From contig NW_020312775.1 of NCBI RefSeq assembly GCF_003265705.1, forward strand, positions 393,074 through 457,073: DNA of 64,000 nucleotides, given 5' to 3'. Source of the stretch: Callorhinus ursinus. Its lineage: Eukaryota > Chordata > Mammalia > Carnivora > Otariidae. The position numbers were made by a program, and so were the translations under genes. The notes under the pieces were generated by a model. It was not told the DNA's origin. It made no database searches and saw only the letters and a program-made list of their open reading frames with translations. Shown in pieces: positions 46,643 through 58,864 of this stretch (position 1 is its first letter; each line of letters starts with the position of its first letter).

Positions 46643-48830
46643 AAGTCATTTATGTAAAATATAAATTAATTTATAGCTATAATATGAGAAATATCTAAAC
46701 AGGCATAAAACTGGTTTTGGTTTTGGTTTTGATTTGTTTTGTTTTGCCTGTATAACTTTGGAACAAGTTCTGAAAGCAATTTTTAATGTATTTTAAAGAA
46801 TGACAGCAGAATCAAATGGCTTCTTTCAAAGGTAACTATTTTGAAGGTCAATACTTGTTTTCATTTTAAGTTCTCATGTTTGTTAAAGAAGAAAGTCAGT
46901 CTCTTGACTTCAGCATCACATGTCACATTTTCACTGTCAGTATAGTTCCAGCAAAACAGGATTAATAGTTCTGTTCCTTAAAATGCAAGGGCAGAGCTAT
47001 GAATAAGTTATATTTTAGTAGGGGAACTGAATGGAATATTTTTTACTAGTTGAGTTTATTAGCTCCACTGCAATAACCTTTTCCATTTCACAAGCAAATG
47101 ACGGTCCATCCTCCAACAATATAAGAAATTGTTTTCTCTTTCCAGGGTTTAAGGAAGAGTACTTGGAAGTTAATGATCGTTTTCATTACCAGCCTTCACT
47201 CCCCTAATCCGATACTAACATACTGGGTATTTCTTCCTTCCTAAGACTGTTCAGAACTTTACCTAGGGGCCCTCTCTGGGTTCCGGACTGTAGCAGGGGA
47301 ATAGCTGCTGGAGAAGAAACAGTTTCTGTCTAGATGATTGGTCTGTATTCTGCTCCCTTGGACACCACAGTCTGAGAGCATCTGGTTTTGGTTTGCTGCT
47401 AAGAAGTTCAGGACACACAACAGGTAGCTGCTGCATCTTGGAAGATTCCAAAGTCTTATTTTACTTCATAAAACCCTTGGTACTATTTTGGTAAAGAAGA
47501 GAGGCAGAAAGCTTCTAAGAAAGGAAATGGAGAACTTCCATTCAGAATGCCCTGCTGCCAGTTAGTGGACAGAACAAATAAGAACTGATCATAGGGCACT
47601 AGAGATCATCTAGGAGGGCAGTTAGTTACTTTTACATAGAGGAAAATGCATGTGTTTTAATGAAGAGCATTGCCATCTCTGGTCTATTTCTCTCTTTTTT
47701 CTGCAAATTAGGGTCTCTAAATATCTTTTTGTCATGTGGGATTTTATTTTCCAAATGGTTTGAAATTTAACTGATTTCCAAATTGAATAAAAGAAGCACT
47801 CATTTTAGTCTTGTCTGGATGAAATTGAGACAATAATAAAAAGTACATGGAAATCATTTGAGCTCATTGGTGTCAGTGACTCAAGTATAAAATCCCAAGA
47901 GGACTAAATATTCAAAATAGTTGGACTGACTATTAGAAACTCATTACAGTCTATGTGAACCCACATTTTTATCTTTGATAGGAATAACAAAAAATATCTG
48001 GAAAAAAACAAAAGATCAGTCAGAAGTTGTAAGTATCTCCAACTCCGCAATGAGATGTAGCTATTAATAAGTATTAAACTATTTCTTTTACAAACACTCA
48101 TAATTTTTATTTTAGAAATTTACAATTATACTTCCAGAGTATTTTTCATTTTCCCTTTCAGTGCAAAATAAATTATTTTTAAAAATTATTTATTATTGTA
48201 AAAATAATCTGTAGCTCAAAGCATACCTTCAATCTTTGAAAAAAAATTATTTGGTTCCAGAGTATAAAGTATACTACTCATTAACATTTCCATCACTCTT
48301 CAAACAGTTACAAAGTTGGGAGGACAAACGACTTAAACATTTTCATATCAAATATCCCCTTCTATAAAGAAATCCTTCTTTTGTATAACTTAAATCACTC
48401 CAAAAATTATTTCAACTTTTTGAATCATGTTCATACTTTCTACTTTCTTACCATTCTGTCATTACTTCAGTTCTGCAGAAAAGGAAGAAAGGAAGGTGCA
48501 TTTTTTTCTTAAATAAACTCAGTGGTGTCATAAAAGGTCTTACCATTGTCACTGTTCTAAAAGAAAACAGACATAAACTTCTAACCTCATAAAACAAATC
48601 ATGCATGAACACTAAAGGTTATTTTTTCCACCACTGTTCTTTCCTCATTATTCAAAATGGTAATCTTTTCAGTTACACAATCACTGGAGTTGCCCAGGAA
48701 AAAAAAGCATTTACCTATCAAAATGTGCATTGGGTCATACAATCTTCCCACTTGGTCACTCAGTTAATGTTTGGTATCCTGTTTTTTATTTGGCAACCCT
48801 ATTGGCTACCTAATTCTCTCCTTCTTTTTA
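46643..48830. other. No recognised gene (2.2 kb)
   Basis: AT-rich, non-repeat by eye; only short frames. A GTTTTG-rich low-complexity run lies at about 46712-46745. Confidence 0.4.
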
Positions 48831-48834
48831 TTGA

Positions 48835-49020
48835 AGTGTCTTCTGCTTCCATAACCACTGCTGCAATCCCAGTATTCTTACCAATTTCTCTTTTTGTCAG
48901 GCCTTACTCATCTCATGCTTGTACCATTACAATAACTCCCAGACTGTTTTCCTCTCTCAATCTCTCTCCTCTGCACATTACTGCCAGTATAGATTTTTAT
49001 CTTGCCACTTCCTAGATTAA
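48835..49020 (+). mobile_element. L2 fragment
   Basis: cttgtaccattacaataact, ccagactgttttcctctctc and ctcctctgcacattactgcc correspond to L2 around the 'ctgcaatagcctcc' region. Confidence 0.55.
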
Positions 49021-49079
49021 AATTTTAAACAGTTCTTTAATAAACAGATAATTTCCATGTTATTTAAATTATTCTAGAG

Positions 49080-49775
49080 CATAAAGAAATAATAAACCTC
49101 TTTTTTATAAAGTTAGTAACAATTATAGAAGCTATAAATATCTTTTCCCAATAATATTCCAAAATTGAACACTTGCCTTCCTTAGAAATAGCAATGCAGA
49201 AGTATCAAATAAAATATTAGCAAATAGTACCCAACATTATATTAGAAGTAATACTCTTTGTTAGGTTTCATTTCAGTAAGGTAAAAATGTGGAAATATTA
49301 AGATATTTATCATTATAATTAATCAAAACAGTACTTAAAGAAGGAAAATCATACCATCATCCTTATAGATACAGAAAAAGAATTTGCTAATATTTATCAT
49401 ATAATCATTACTTTTAAGAAGATTTTATAAAATTGATAAATATAACCTTTAGTCAAAGCCAGAGTCACTAGTGAGGAAACACTATAGAAGCATTTTCAGC
49501 AAAATCAAGAACAAAATAACAGTGCTATCATTATTATATTTCAACATGGTTCTAAAAGTCCCAACCCAGTGCAATTGGATATGAGAAAGAAAAAGGAGGT
49601 ATAAATATTAGAAAGGAGGAAACAAATTTTATCTTTATTTGTAGATTATATGATTTAATATTTGGAAAAATTCAAGAAAAAGAACTGGAAAGGCATTAGA
49701 AGCAATAAGCCAGTTCAGTAAATGGCCAGTTACAAGATTAATGTATAAAACTTAATTGCTTTCCTGTGACTAAAT
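49080..49775 (+). mobile_element. Old L1 ORF2 (RT region)
   Basis: caaaatattagcaaatagta, cagtgctatcattattatat, gtgcaattggatatgagaaa, tgtagattatatgatttaat (decayed RT box) and caataagccagttcagtaaa. Confidence 0.75.
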
Positions 49776-51952
49776 AAAAACTAGCTAGAAAACCAGGGCA
49801 ATGAGATTTTGCTCTATTACTACATTTCCTGAGGAGCCCACTAAGCCTCTGTTGCCTTAATATGTGAAAATCAGTAATTTTCTTGGGGATTAAGAAGCAA
49901 TAATGTATCCTGATGTGGTGGACTGGCATGCAGTTGAGGCGCAGTAGAAGTTATTTCCTTCCTTCTGGTAGCTCTGATTTCACCCTCAAACCCCTCAAAT
50001 TGGAACTCAACCCTGAGCTAGCTAACTCCTAAGTAGGATCTGCTATAGTTTTCTTATGAAATAGGAGCTTTCCTTGGTGCCTGTGGATGAATGAATTGTT
50101 ACAGGCAAGGCTGGGGTTGGGACTTTTTATATCTGTACCTTCAAAGTAACTCACTGACAGCAGTCCCTAAAAGTCGAGTCTCCATGTCCAAACCAGAAAC
50201 AGTGAAAGGATATGCCCTTAACAGTGACCTCAATACTCATCACTCCTGATTCTGGTTAGTGGTCTTCAAATGTTCATTACCTCACCATTACCATTCTTGT
50301 AACTTCTCTTTCTATATTCTCCCATTCAAATACACACTTATACATACAAACTGATAAAGTTATGAATGGCCTGAGGGGTAATATCTGCTCTCCACTCTTC
50401 CCAACCGGAAGCCCAGGAAGTTCTCAGTTAAAGAGAAACCGAGGTCATTCATGCAGAATGTTTTTGACTACATAAAAAAGGTCCCTAGATTGTAGCAGAC
50501 TAATGTGGAATTAATTTCTTCCTCTTTATATTTAGTTACACTTGCTAAATTGCCTTGGTATCCTATTGCCTTGTCACTGAATTGAGTCACTGAGGCTGGT
50601 TTCTAAACAAATGGTAACCAGAATAAATCTAAATACTCAAGTTCAAAGCTGTAGGTAAAAAGAAAAACAAAATTAAGTCCAGGAGCATATCAGTAAGACT
50701 TTTCTTAAAAACAGGATGGCAGAGTGGTGGGGAGTCTCAGATGGAGAAGCAAACCTAGTGCTTCTGGATGGAGACAAAGGTGTTGAGGACACAGCTGGAC
50801 TACTACCTGGGGCTGTGAACCAAGAATCTTCTTGAAGGTTATGAATATTTTCAGTGTCCTGATGGGACAGGACCTAGTAGAGGACCTGGAGCCCAGAAAA
50901 AAAATGTATTTGTACTCCCTTCCTCTTGAATCTCTGCCTCCTTCCCCTCCTCCTTAGTCCTTGGGGTTCAAATCTAATTTAGGGCCCTGGTGGGACTTGA
51001 AGTCAGCTAGAGTCATGGTTCTATTTTCTTATGTGAAGGTGACTCTTCCAAACACTTGCTGAAACTAAGCAAAGTTGTCCAGATTGTTCTTCATCTAAAA
51101 ATGTGCAGAGAGTAAGAGACACTGGAGATTGTTTTGTGGACTGATCCTTCCCAAGCTATTGGTGCCCCTACCTGTCATTCTCATGTGATGCCCTAGTTCT
51201 TTGCTGGCTCTTACTTTGTGGTCTTGCTCTTAGGGAATTCTATGACACCTATTCCTATATATATCTGCCCTCACTCCACAGATCAGCATACAGTTGGAAA
51301 CCATAATACTACAAAGAGATAGAAAAAGAAAGAGTGGAAGAGGCTGAAGCAGATCCTTCCCCTAAAGACAACTAGACAAATACTGAGTATTAAATGTTTG
51401 GGGGAAGGACAAATACTTGCAATTATTTATTCATGACCATGTTTGTCAAACTGCTCCCACTTGGAAGTCCATTCCTTTCATGGCTCCCTAGCATGTTCCC
51501 ACTGACCAGAAACACCAACCCAGTAGAGTCACAATTAGGGGTGTGTGGAAGTGGCTGGTTGAGAATAGGAAAATAGGGAGTGGGAGACAAGAGTGGGAGG
51601 TCAGACTTCCAGCAGGTCTTCATCCCCTGGGCAGATGGACAAACAGAGAGTAGGGCAGCAAAGATTGCAGAGGTATTCAGAAGAAGATGTAAAATAAGCA
51701 GTACAAAGTGGAAGAGGCAGTGGCTGCCCCAGGACACCAGATAGTTGCAGCCAACCCCGCTTCACAGACAAATACATATGAAAGTGAATATTGGGTACTC
51801 AAAGAATATCCAAGTACTCAATCAGCCCCAGGATACAAATCTTAATACCAATCTTCCCTGATTGAAACATCCCACTTCAAGGTCTACCCACTGTACCCCC
51901 AAACCCCTCACTCTAGGTTCCTCTGCTGCCAGCCACTTCCCTAGAAATTCTT
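49776..51952. other. No recognised gene (2.2 kb)
   Basis: Single-copy-looking, near-average GC. The frame at 51423-51737 (minus, 104 aa) has no domain I recognise. No repeat is bounded with confidence. Confidence 0.4.
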
Positions 51953-51970
51953 TAAAATATTCCCATTCAG

Positions 51971-52170
51971 GGGCACCTGGGTGGTTCAGTCAGTTAAGTG
52001 TCTGCCTTCGGCTCAGGTCATAATCCCAGGGTCCTAGGATTGAGCCCCATATTGTGCTTCCTGCCCAGCATGGAGTCTGCTTCTCCCTCTCCCTCTGCTG
52101 CTCACCCTGCTTCTGCTCTCTCTCTCAAATAAATACATAAAATCTTTAAATAAAATAAAATGAAATAAAA
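51971..52170 (+). mobile_element. Can-SINE, 18-bp perfect TSD
   Basis: TSD taaaatattcccattcag at 51953-51970 and 52171-52188; the tail is a (TAAAA)n-type run. Confidence 0.95.
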
Positions 52171-52189
52171 TAAAATATTCCCATTCAGG

Positions 52190-52216
52190 TTAAAGAAGAT
52201 GTGATATATACTTATA

Positions 52217-52259
<43 letters not shown>

Positions 52260-52680
52260 ACTGAAATATTACTCAACCAGCAAAAGGAATGAAATCTTGC
52301 CATTTGCAACGACATGGATAGAGCTAGAGTGTATTATGCTAAGCAAAATAAGTCAGTCAGAGAAAGACATACCATATGATTTCAATCATATGTGAATTTA
52401 AGAAACAAAACAGATGAACATAAGTGAAGGGAAAAAAAGAGAGGGAAGCAAATCATAAGAGACTCTTAACTATAGAGAACAAACTGAGGATTGATGGAGG
52501 GGAGGTGGGTGGGGGCTGGGCTATATGGGTGATAGGTATTAAGGAAGGCACTTGTTGTGATGAGCACTGAGTGTTATATGTAAGTGATGAATCACTAAAT
52601 TCGACTCCTGAAACCAATATTACACTATACGTTAACTAACTATAATTTGAATTAAAAAATTGAAAAAGAAAAAAAAAGAA
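52190..52680 (+). mobile_element. L1 3' end (ORF2 tail plus 3' UTR) with (CA)n
   Basis: Starts at aaagaagatgtg, carries (CA)n at 52219-52258, then gcaacgacatggatagagct and aaataagtcagtcagagaaa, then the 3' UTR ending in A-rich sequence. It abuts the SINE at 51971-52170. Confidence 0.88.
52219..52258. repeat. (CA)n microsatellite within L1 ORF2
   Basis: About 20 CA units at the same L1 ORF2 position as the run at 18357-18403. Confidence 0.95.
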
Positions 52681-52689
52681 AAATACAGG

Positions 52690-53730
52690 AACATTTTTCT
52701 AATACTTTTAGGAAGGTGCTTGTGAATTAAAAGTAAATAAATAATGCTGTTCAATTTTTAAAATTCCCATTCATAATTTTTAAAGGTAATCAGGATATTT
52801 TACTAGATATTGACAGTCCAAGTTTTAAGATAAAGTGTACACCATGAACTTAATAACTATTCTGGTGTGCGCTCTCTCTCTCTCTTTTCCTTCTACTCTT
52901 TTTCTTTCCCTCCTTTAATATCGAGATTGTTCTTGATAAATATGGCCCTGGGCCATTCATAAACCTGAAAGAGGCAGTGTGGTTGGTGGACTAAGGTGCA
53001 TTCTGAAGTGAGGGCTCCTGGTTTCCAGAGAATCCTGACACCTTGATACACTGAATCACAAGATAAGAGGAGTAGTTTAAATGCCCATTATTCCAGCACC
53101 TTTTCCCCTAGCCCACCTTCATTCGCCCCCTCCTGTAGGCTGCCTGCCCAGAGAAGCTTCTTAATGATGTGATTTATTCTAACTCAATTAGCAGAGAATG
53201 AAAGAAACAAAGGAAATTTATTTTGCAGTTGGCTGGTCATTCAAAACCATCCTACCTTAAAATGTCAGCTAATTAGGAGATAGTTGGTGGGAGAGTTTTT
53301 GCTTGAGTACTTAGACCTTATTATTTGGACCTATTAGTGATTATTAATATTATACTTTAACAAAATAAGCCAAATTATATCACACACCTAATTTTATTTG
53401 AAGGCTGAATTTCTTTTGCTCTAACTCTAGCCAGACATTAGATTCATAATGTTCAAAATCACAAGAACAATTACCAAATTAGTGTTTTCTCAATTTTAAG
53501 TACTGACCAGTTCTCTTTAATTCTTTTGTGGTCTTTGAAGCTGGAATAATCCTTGAATATATTTAACTCTCAACTTATAAATGAGCAGAAACCTGAGACA
53601 GTAAGGTGTGTTTGAGAAAATACAATTGGAAGAGACCCAATGGCTACAGACTCTAAAATGCAGAGAGAGTAGCTTCTCTGTTCTTTGGAGAAAAAGGCAT
53701 ATGCAAAGGAAAACAGCATTCAGGATGACA
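52690..53730. other. No recognised gene
   Basis: AT-rich with a (CT)n stretch at about 52868-52886; no supported feature. Confidence 0.4.
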
Positions 53731-53734
53731 ACTT

Positions 53735-54180
53735 TGGTTAAAATTTACTGAGTACTTACTACGTGCCAGGCACTGCTCTAAACATTCTACACTCTGTATC
53801 ATATATATCTCACAAATACTGTATGAGAAAGGATGCTTTTCACATAAGAAAAATGCATAAAGAGGTTAAGTGACAGGGGCTCCTGGGTGGCTCAGTCCCT
53901 TAGGCCACTGACTCTTGTGGCTCAGGTCTTGATCTTAGGGTCCTGGGATCTAGCTCCTTAGGGCTTCTAACTCAAGATCCTTTCCTTTTTCCTCTCTCTC
54001 TCTCTCTCTCTCTCCCCCCTTCTGCCCTCCATCCCTTGCTTTTGTGTGTGCGCACTCTCTCTCAAATAAATAAATAGATAAAATCTTTTAAAAGAGAGAT
54101 TGACTAACTCAAAATCATACACATAGCAATAAAACCAAGGTTTTTACCCATGCAGTCTGACTAGAGAGCCCTTCTTACAA
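53735..54180 (-). mobile_element. MIR split by a Can-SINE
   Basis: Left part: gagtacttactacgtgccag, tctcacaaatactgtatgag, aagaggttaagtgac. It resumes after the SINE with actaactcaaaatcataca and tacccatgcagtctgactag. Confidence 0.75.
53877..54095 (+). mobile_element. Can-SINE inside a MIR
   Basis: Head ggggctcctgggtggctcag, expanded (CT)n at 53993-54015, tail aaataaataaatagataaaatc. The flanking MIR continues on both sides. Confidence 0.92.
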
Positions 54181-54339
54181 GAAACATAAGATCACAAATA
54201 TTCTTGCACATCAATAAAGACCAGTAATGAAAAATACACTGGATGATTAACAGAATGCATGACTAGAGACAAAGGGCTAAATTCAGTCTCTGGGAATAAA
54301 TTATTAAGCCATCTTTTAACCAAGTTTTCTTTAAGGAGA

Positions 54340-55690
54340 GAAATATAGAAACACACACATATATACACCCATCCAAGAGTTTGGAAATAAGGTTTCCCTC
54401 TGAAAGCTAAACAAGTAAAAGCCAGCCATAATGGATGTGACCAGTACACTACAGAACACAATTAAAGGATTTGCCTGCTCAGGTATGACAGCAGAATATG
54501 TACACATCCAACATACTAGTTAAGGTTGAGGGACCAGCCCTGGGGACAAGCCAGATGAAGGGGAAGAAAGGGTGTGTTCCAGGCAGAAGGGACAACATGT
54601 ACCATGTGAGAGAGAGAATGACACATTCTGAGAACATTAGTAAGTTCAGTATGGCCAAAACAGTGAAGGGGAAGTAGGAGGGGATGGGGCTATGGAAGGC
54701 CTTGCCGGCCCATAAAGTTGTCTGGACCTTATCCCCAGTGAGGTGGGAAGCCAGGCATTGAGGTATTTTAAGTCAGATGTGAAGGAACTCAGATTTGAGG
54801 GAGATCACTTTGGCTGCAGAGTGTGATGGAGCCACTCTCACCCCCACCCTCTAGCGTGGGTAGACCAGTTTAGGAGGCTGTTGCCATCATCCAGGAGAGC
54901 GATGATTGGGCAAGGTTGGCAGAAGTGACAACCAGGAGGTGTGAAGTGATGAGAGACAGTGCAGAGGTAAATGGATGGGATATGGGAGTGAAGTGGAGGA
55001 GGGAGTCTGGCTTGGGCAATGGGGTGGGTTGTTGGTGTCCTTCACTGAGAGTGAGACCCCTTGGAGGAGGAGAGGAGGAGGAAGGGGAAGAAGAGGAACA
55101 GTTGGAGGAGGAGGAGGAGGAGGAGGAGGAGCTCAGGTTGAGAAGAGTTGAATTTTAGGAGCCAGTGCGTTGTCCAAATGAAGCTCTTCACTGGCCAGTT
55201 GATCACATGGATGTGGACTTGCGGTGCAAGATAAAAGATGCGGGTGTCATCAGCCTACAGACCCCGAGTGCGAATCAGCTGGCTAGAGGAAGCCAGATCA
55301 TGGAAACGGAGAAAGGAAATGGAAACAGAGGAAAACCAGAGGCTCAGACAGCAGAGGCCAAATGTGTCATCACATGGTGTGGAAAAGGAGGACTTCTGTG
55401 ACATCCCAAGTCAATATCATTTCTTTTCTTACCACTTTGGTTTCTTATTTACTGTGGGTCTGTGTTTCTGGAGGTAGAGTGGGCTGGTTGGGGGTGTGTC
55501 ATACTTTCACACTCCTTATATTCTTGGGACCTTTGAGGGCTCTTGGTGTTCTTCCTCTTTTGAGGAAAGCAGTTTCCTTTTCCTTTTTTCCTCCCTTTCG
55601 GGCTGTTTGTGCAATTCTGTCTGCCAGAGCCTTCTGGTGGGGCCTTCCTAGACATGTACATTAAGATGCAGCATAATCCAGTGGTGAAGT
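54340..55690. repeat. Inverted duplication, copy B (~1.35 kb)
   Basis: This is the reverse-complement partner of 23606-24940, about 29.4 kb away, with the two copies facing each other. Copy B's right edge runs into a fuller MIR (to about 55870), whereas copy A's matching edge shows only a MIR-like start. This hints that B keeps the older context and A is the derived copy. No poly(A) tail or TSD marks either copy, so a segmental (DNA-level) duplication is likelier than retrotransposition. Confidence 0.9.
54490..55270 (-). mobile_element. L2 fragment inside duplication copy B
   Basis: This is the same L2 as in copy A, in opposite orientation, with the signposts in reverse-complement order (gtgttccaggcagaaggg, ggccttgccgg, gatcactttggctgc, ggaggctgttgcc, catcagcctac). 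Confidence 0.75.
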
Positions 55691-55875
55691 GCATGAGTTT
55701 TGGAGACAGTTGAAACTAACTCACTAATATCTAGCTGGATGCACATTAACAAAGTTGCTTAACTATTTATAGTCTCTATTTCTTCATCTCTAAACTAATA
55801 CCTATCTCCAATGAGACCTTGTCAAAACTGAAACAGGTAACACATAGAAAGCTTTCATCACATTCATTGCTATTA
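55675..55875 (+). mobile_element. MIR at the right edge of duplication copy B
   Basis: The order ccagtggtgaag...gagttttggagaca...ctagctgg...aaagttgcttaac...tttcttcatctctaaa matches a diverged MIR SINE. It is followed by an (ATT/ATC)n run at 55870-55895. Confidence 0.6.
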
Positions 55876-57910
55876 TTATTATCATCATCATCATCACTGT
55901 CATCATTTCTGGTCCAGGACAATCTGGAGCATGCCATCCTAGGGTTTTTACGCCAGGTATCAGGAGGAAGAAAGAGTGCCTGAGAAGCATGCTGTATTCA
56001 TGATCCATAATAAACTTTGTACTTTCTATATGAGGAGAAAGTCAGGGCTAGTTTGAGTCTGATGGGGTAGTTCAGGGTGTTGCATCTCATAGCCCAAGGT
56101 AAGGGTTCTCTTTCCCAAGGTATCATTAATCTAATGCAATATCTCACATGGAAAGTTCTCACATTCTAACAGATAGGTTTGGAGTCTCAGAATCCTTATT
56201 GATGAGATTTTGATTGCATGGTTAATCAGTAAACCAGTTCTATAGTCACCCTTTAAAATAAAACTAAAATAGGTAAAACACATTTCTATGGATTTCAGAT
56301 CTCTGAGGGCCCTGAGATCCAGATAACAAAAAAGCGCTTCTCCACTTAGTAGTCAGGATTGTCATGGTTACCTAATGGTTCACTCAAATTCACAAGTACA
56401 TTCTGCTCTCCTATAAAGCGGTATTTGTATTTCAAAGAAATCTGCATTTTTCAAAATTCTCTTCTAAAAATATTTGCTTCAACGGGGCAAATAGAATTAA
56501 GGTCTAGAAAAATTGAGACTTGCAATAGCAGTTATATTTGTTGCAAGGATTTTAATAAACGTTTTATTAGAGCTATAAGTATGTAGCTATAAAACATAAA
56601 CTTCAGTGAACAAATTGAGGGTTTGATTACATGAAGCATTTGCTCAGGAGTAATAGCTTTTCTTTTCCTTATCCACCAGAAGTTCCATCATTAGCACAAA
56701 GTTTCTTATACATTCTTACCAATTTTTATCACTTTTATCACCCACTGTTTTTTTTTTTTTTTGGATAAAAAAACAGCTTAAAGGCATCCCAACCCAGTTG
56801 GTGTGTTCTTAAGCTTAAAAGAAAAATACAGGTGATAATGGCTCCTGATTTTGATGACATTAATACCAACCACTCTTTACATAATGCAATAGGTTTCCTA
56901 AATGATCAATCACCTTATATCCAACTTGAATTATGAAAATATGATTTTGAGAGAAATGCTTGCACTACATAAAAATAGGCCATTAGCTGGTACTTGGGAA
57001 TCCTTGTTATGTACATTTTTATATACTCTCACATAATATCCTATAACGTGCTGCAATACTTATTATCTCACAACATTAAAAGGTGTAAATCTTAATTATA
57101 AACGAAACTGGTTGAGGAAAAAAGAGGGGAGTAAATTAAATTATAGTACAATTTTTCAAAGGTTGATTTATATTATTTTATTATTTAATTTAACGATATA
57201 TTTTTTAATGAGAAAGGATTTATCTAATGACCTATTACTATCTATAGGGTCTTGGTTAATTTTCTTACCCTCTCTGGCATCTGTTAAGTTGAGCAAGGTA
57301 AGTTGCAGTTTAAAGACACAAGAATTTCTCCCCGGGCAAAAAAAAACCAAATTCCTCTGTTCTGGGAAAGTGTTAGTGAAGATGAAGAAATTAGAGCTTC
57401 CTGAACAAGGAGATACCAGTGCCTCACTCCAACAGTGTCTCAAAGATGCGGCAAGCCTCAGAAGAGCCATTGTCAAAGCAGCTCCAGTTTTGACAAAGAT
57501 TTCTGTTCCTTTAGCATAGAGCATAAGCACCAGAGCCATGAAGACTGAAATGAATTTGCAATCTGGAACAATGTGTGTCTCAGCAGACTATGTGACTGGG
57601 CCTGCCTTTCTGATACTCTGGCTCCCAAATTTTGATAATACTCAAGGAGTAAAGGAACCATGAAAATAAATGAGGCTGATTTTTCTTCCATTTTAGCAAG
57701 ATGAGGACCCAAAGCTTAAATTCCTCCAAGGTATGTTCTATCCCCAAGAACTTTGGCCCACATGGATATGAGATTAATGAGAAGCCCATTTGTCAGAATA
57801 GCAAGGTTCCCTTGCCTTAACAACTTCCCATCTCTGCTTGGGTCACCTTTGATTGTCTAGGTGACCAACACCTGACCTTTGCTTAGAAACTTCTTCACTA
57901 CTTTCAAGGA
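55876..57910. other. No recognised gene (2 kb)
   Basis: AT-rich, single-copy-looking. Overlapping frames at 57112-57519 (plus, 135 aa) and 57168-57539 (minus, 123 aa) show no recognisable domain and mirror each other, as chance frames do. Confidence 0.4.
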
Positions 57911-57914
57911 ATTT

Positions 57915-58370
57915 GGAAGTGAATTGTAAGGCAGTCAATTTAACACCTGCCAAAACCTGTTTTAAATGGGACAGACCTGCACATCCTATGTCTAAACATC
58001 CCTCACACTTTGTATTAGTCTCTAACCTCATTACAGGCAGAATACATTTTTATAAGGTGCTAAACTGTGTGCCATACAGCCCTCCTCCAAAATTTGTACA
58101 CTGAAGGACGAGATTTGATTCTTAGGTTAGAGAGAGAAAACTAGCCTCTGAGGGAAAGGGAGAGCCTCTAAGACAACTACTAGGTGATTAGAAAAGAACA
58201 AGCATTCTCTTCTTTTGGTTCCATTTATGGAAAAGCTGGACATTTTCTGATAGAGTGCAACACAGCTAGTAATGCTGAAGTGAAAGCCTTCTGGTGGGAG
58301 GAGCACACAGATAGGAAGCACATTCGCATTGCAAGAATGCTGATTGGCTAATTATAGTAGAGGTAGTAAA
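57915..58370 (+). other. Possible decayed retroviral internal sequence upstream of an LTR
   Basis: A 62-codon frame includes CFKWDRPAHPMSKH. This keeps the C-x2-[C]-x4-H-x4-[C] spacing of a Gag zinc knuckle, with two of the four metal ligands replaced (W and H). It is followed within 0.5 kb by an LTR-like block. Suggestive only. Confidence 0.2.
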
Positions 58371-58374
58371 CGCT

Positions 58375-58860
58375 ATGGATAATCTATCTAGATTCCACTT
58401 ACTGGGCTAGTACATCCTTCCCCTAGCTCTTCTGAAGGTTGGCTGCTAAGCCATGAATGCTTGTACCCTTGTCAGAGGATACCCAGGAGCTAAAACCCCT
58501 CTCCCCTCATGCCAATGGTTGTACCCTTGTCAGAGGATACCCAGGAGCTAAAACCCCTCTCCCCTCATGCCACCTCACCCATGCACCCTGGCTTGCAGTC
58601 AGTGGGTATAAAAGCCTGGCTCCTTTGTCTCAAGGTGGATCAATTCCAAGGTGCCCTTCATGTCCCAGAGCCACCTGGGGCTCAGGCTGAGGCTACACTT
58701 CAGCTGAACATCTATGCCTAGTTTCTTCCCCTGTCCTATGCTGTTCTCCTCACCTCCACACAAATTTCATCTGAGAACACTCCCTCAGTAAACTACTTTC
58801 ACAAGAATCCCCATATCAGGCTCTGCTTCTAGGGAACCCCACTTAAAACACAGGTTATTA
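58375..58860 (+). mobile_element. LTR-like block with TATA box
   Basis: Contains gtataaaagcctgg (TATA box near 58608) and a typical LTR 3' portion: ctcagtaaactactttcaca, ccatatcaggctctgcttct, then ggaacccc. The ERV family is not assigned. It carries the 58-bp tandem duplication at 58461-58572. Confidence 0.5.
58461..58572. repeat. 58-bp tandem duplication
   Basis: ttgtacccttgtcagaggat at 58461 recurs at 58519. The first 54 bases of both units appear identical (through ctcatgcca), so the duplication is young. Confidence 0.95.
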
Positions 58861-58864
58861 ATAT

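Noticed and set aside
52170..52190. SINE and L1 touching at 52170-52190 as one composite insertion
   Set aside because: The SINE has its own perfect TSD ending at 52188 and the L1 starts after it; no shared TSD was found, so adjacency is treated as coincidence.
57112..57519. 135-aa plus ORF ending in a helix-like tail
   Set aside because: No recognisable family, no splice or promoter context, and an equally long frame on the opposite strand; treated as chance.
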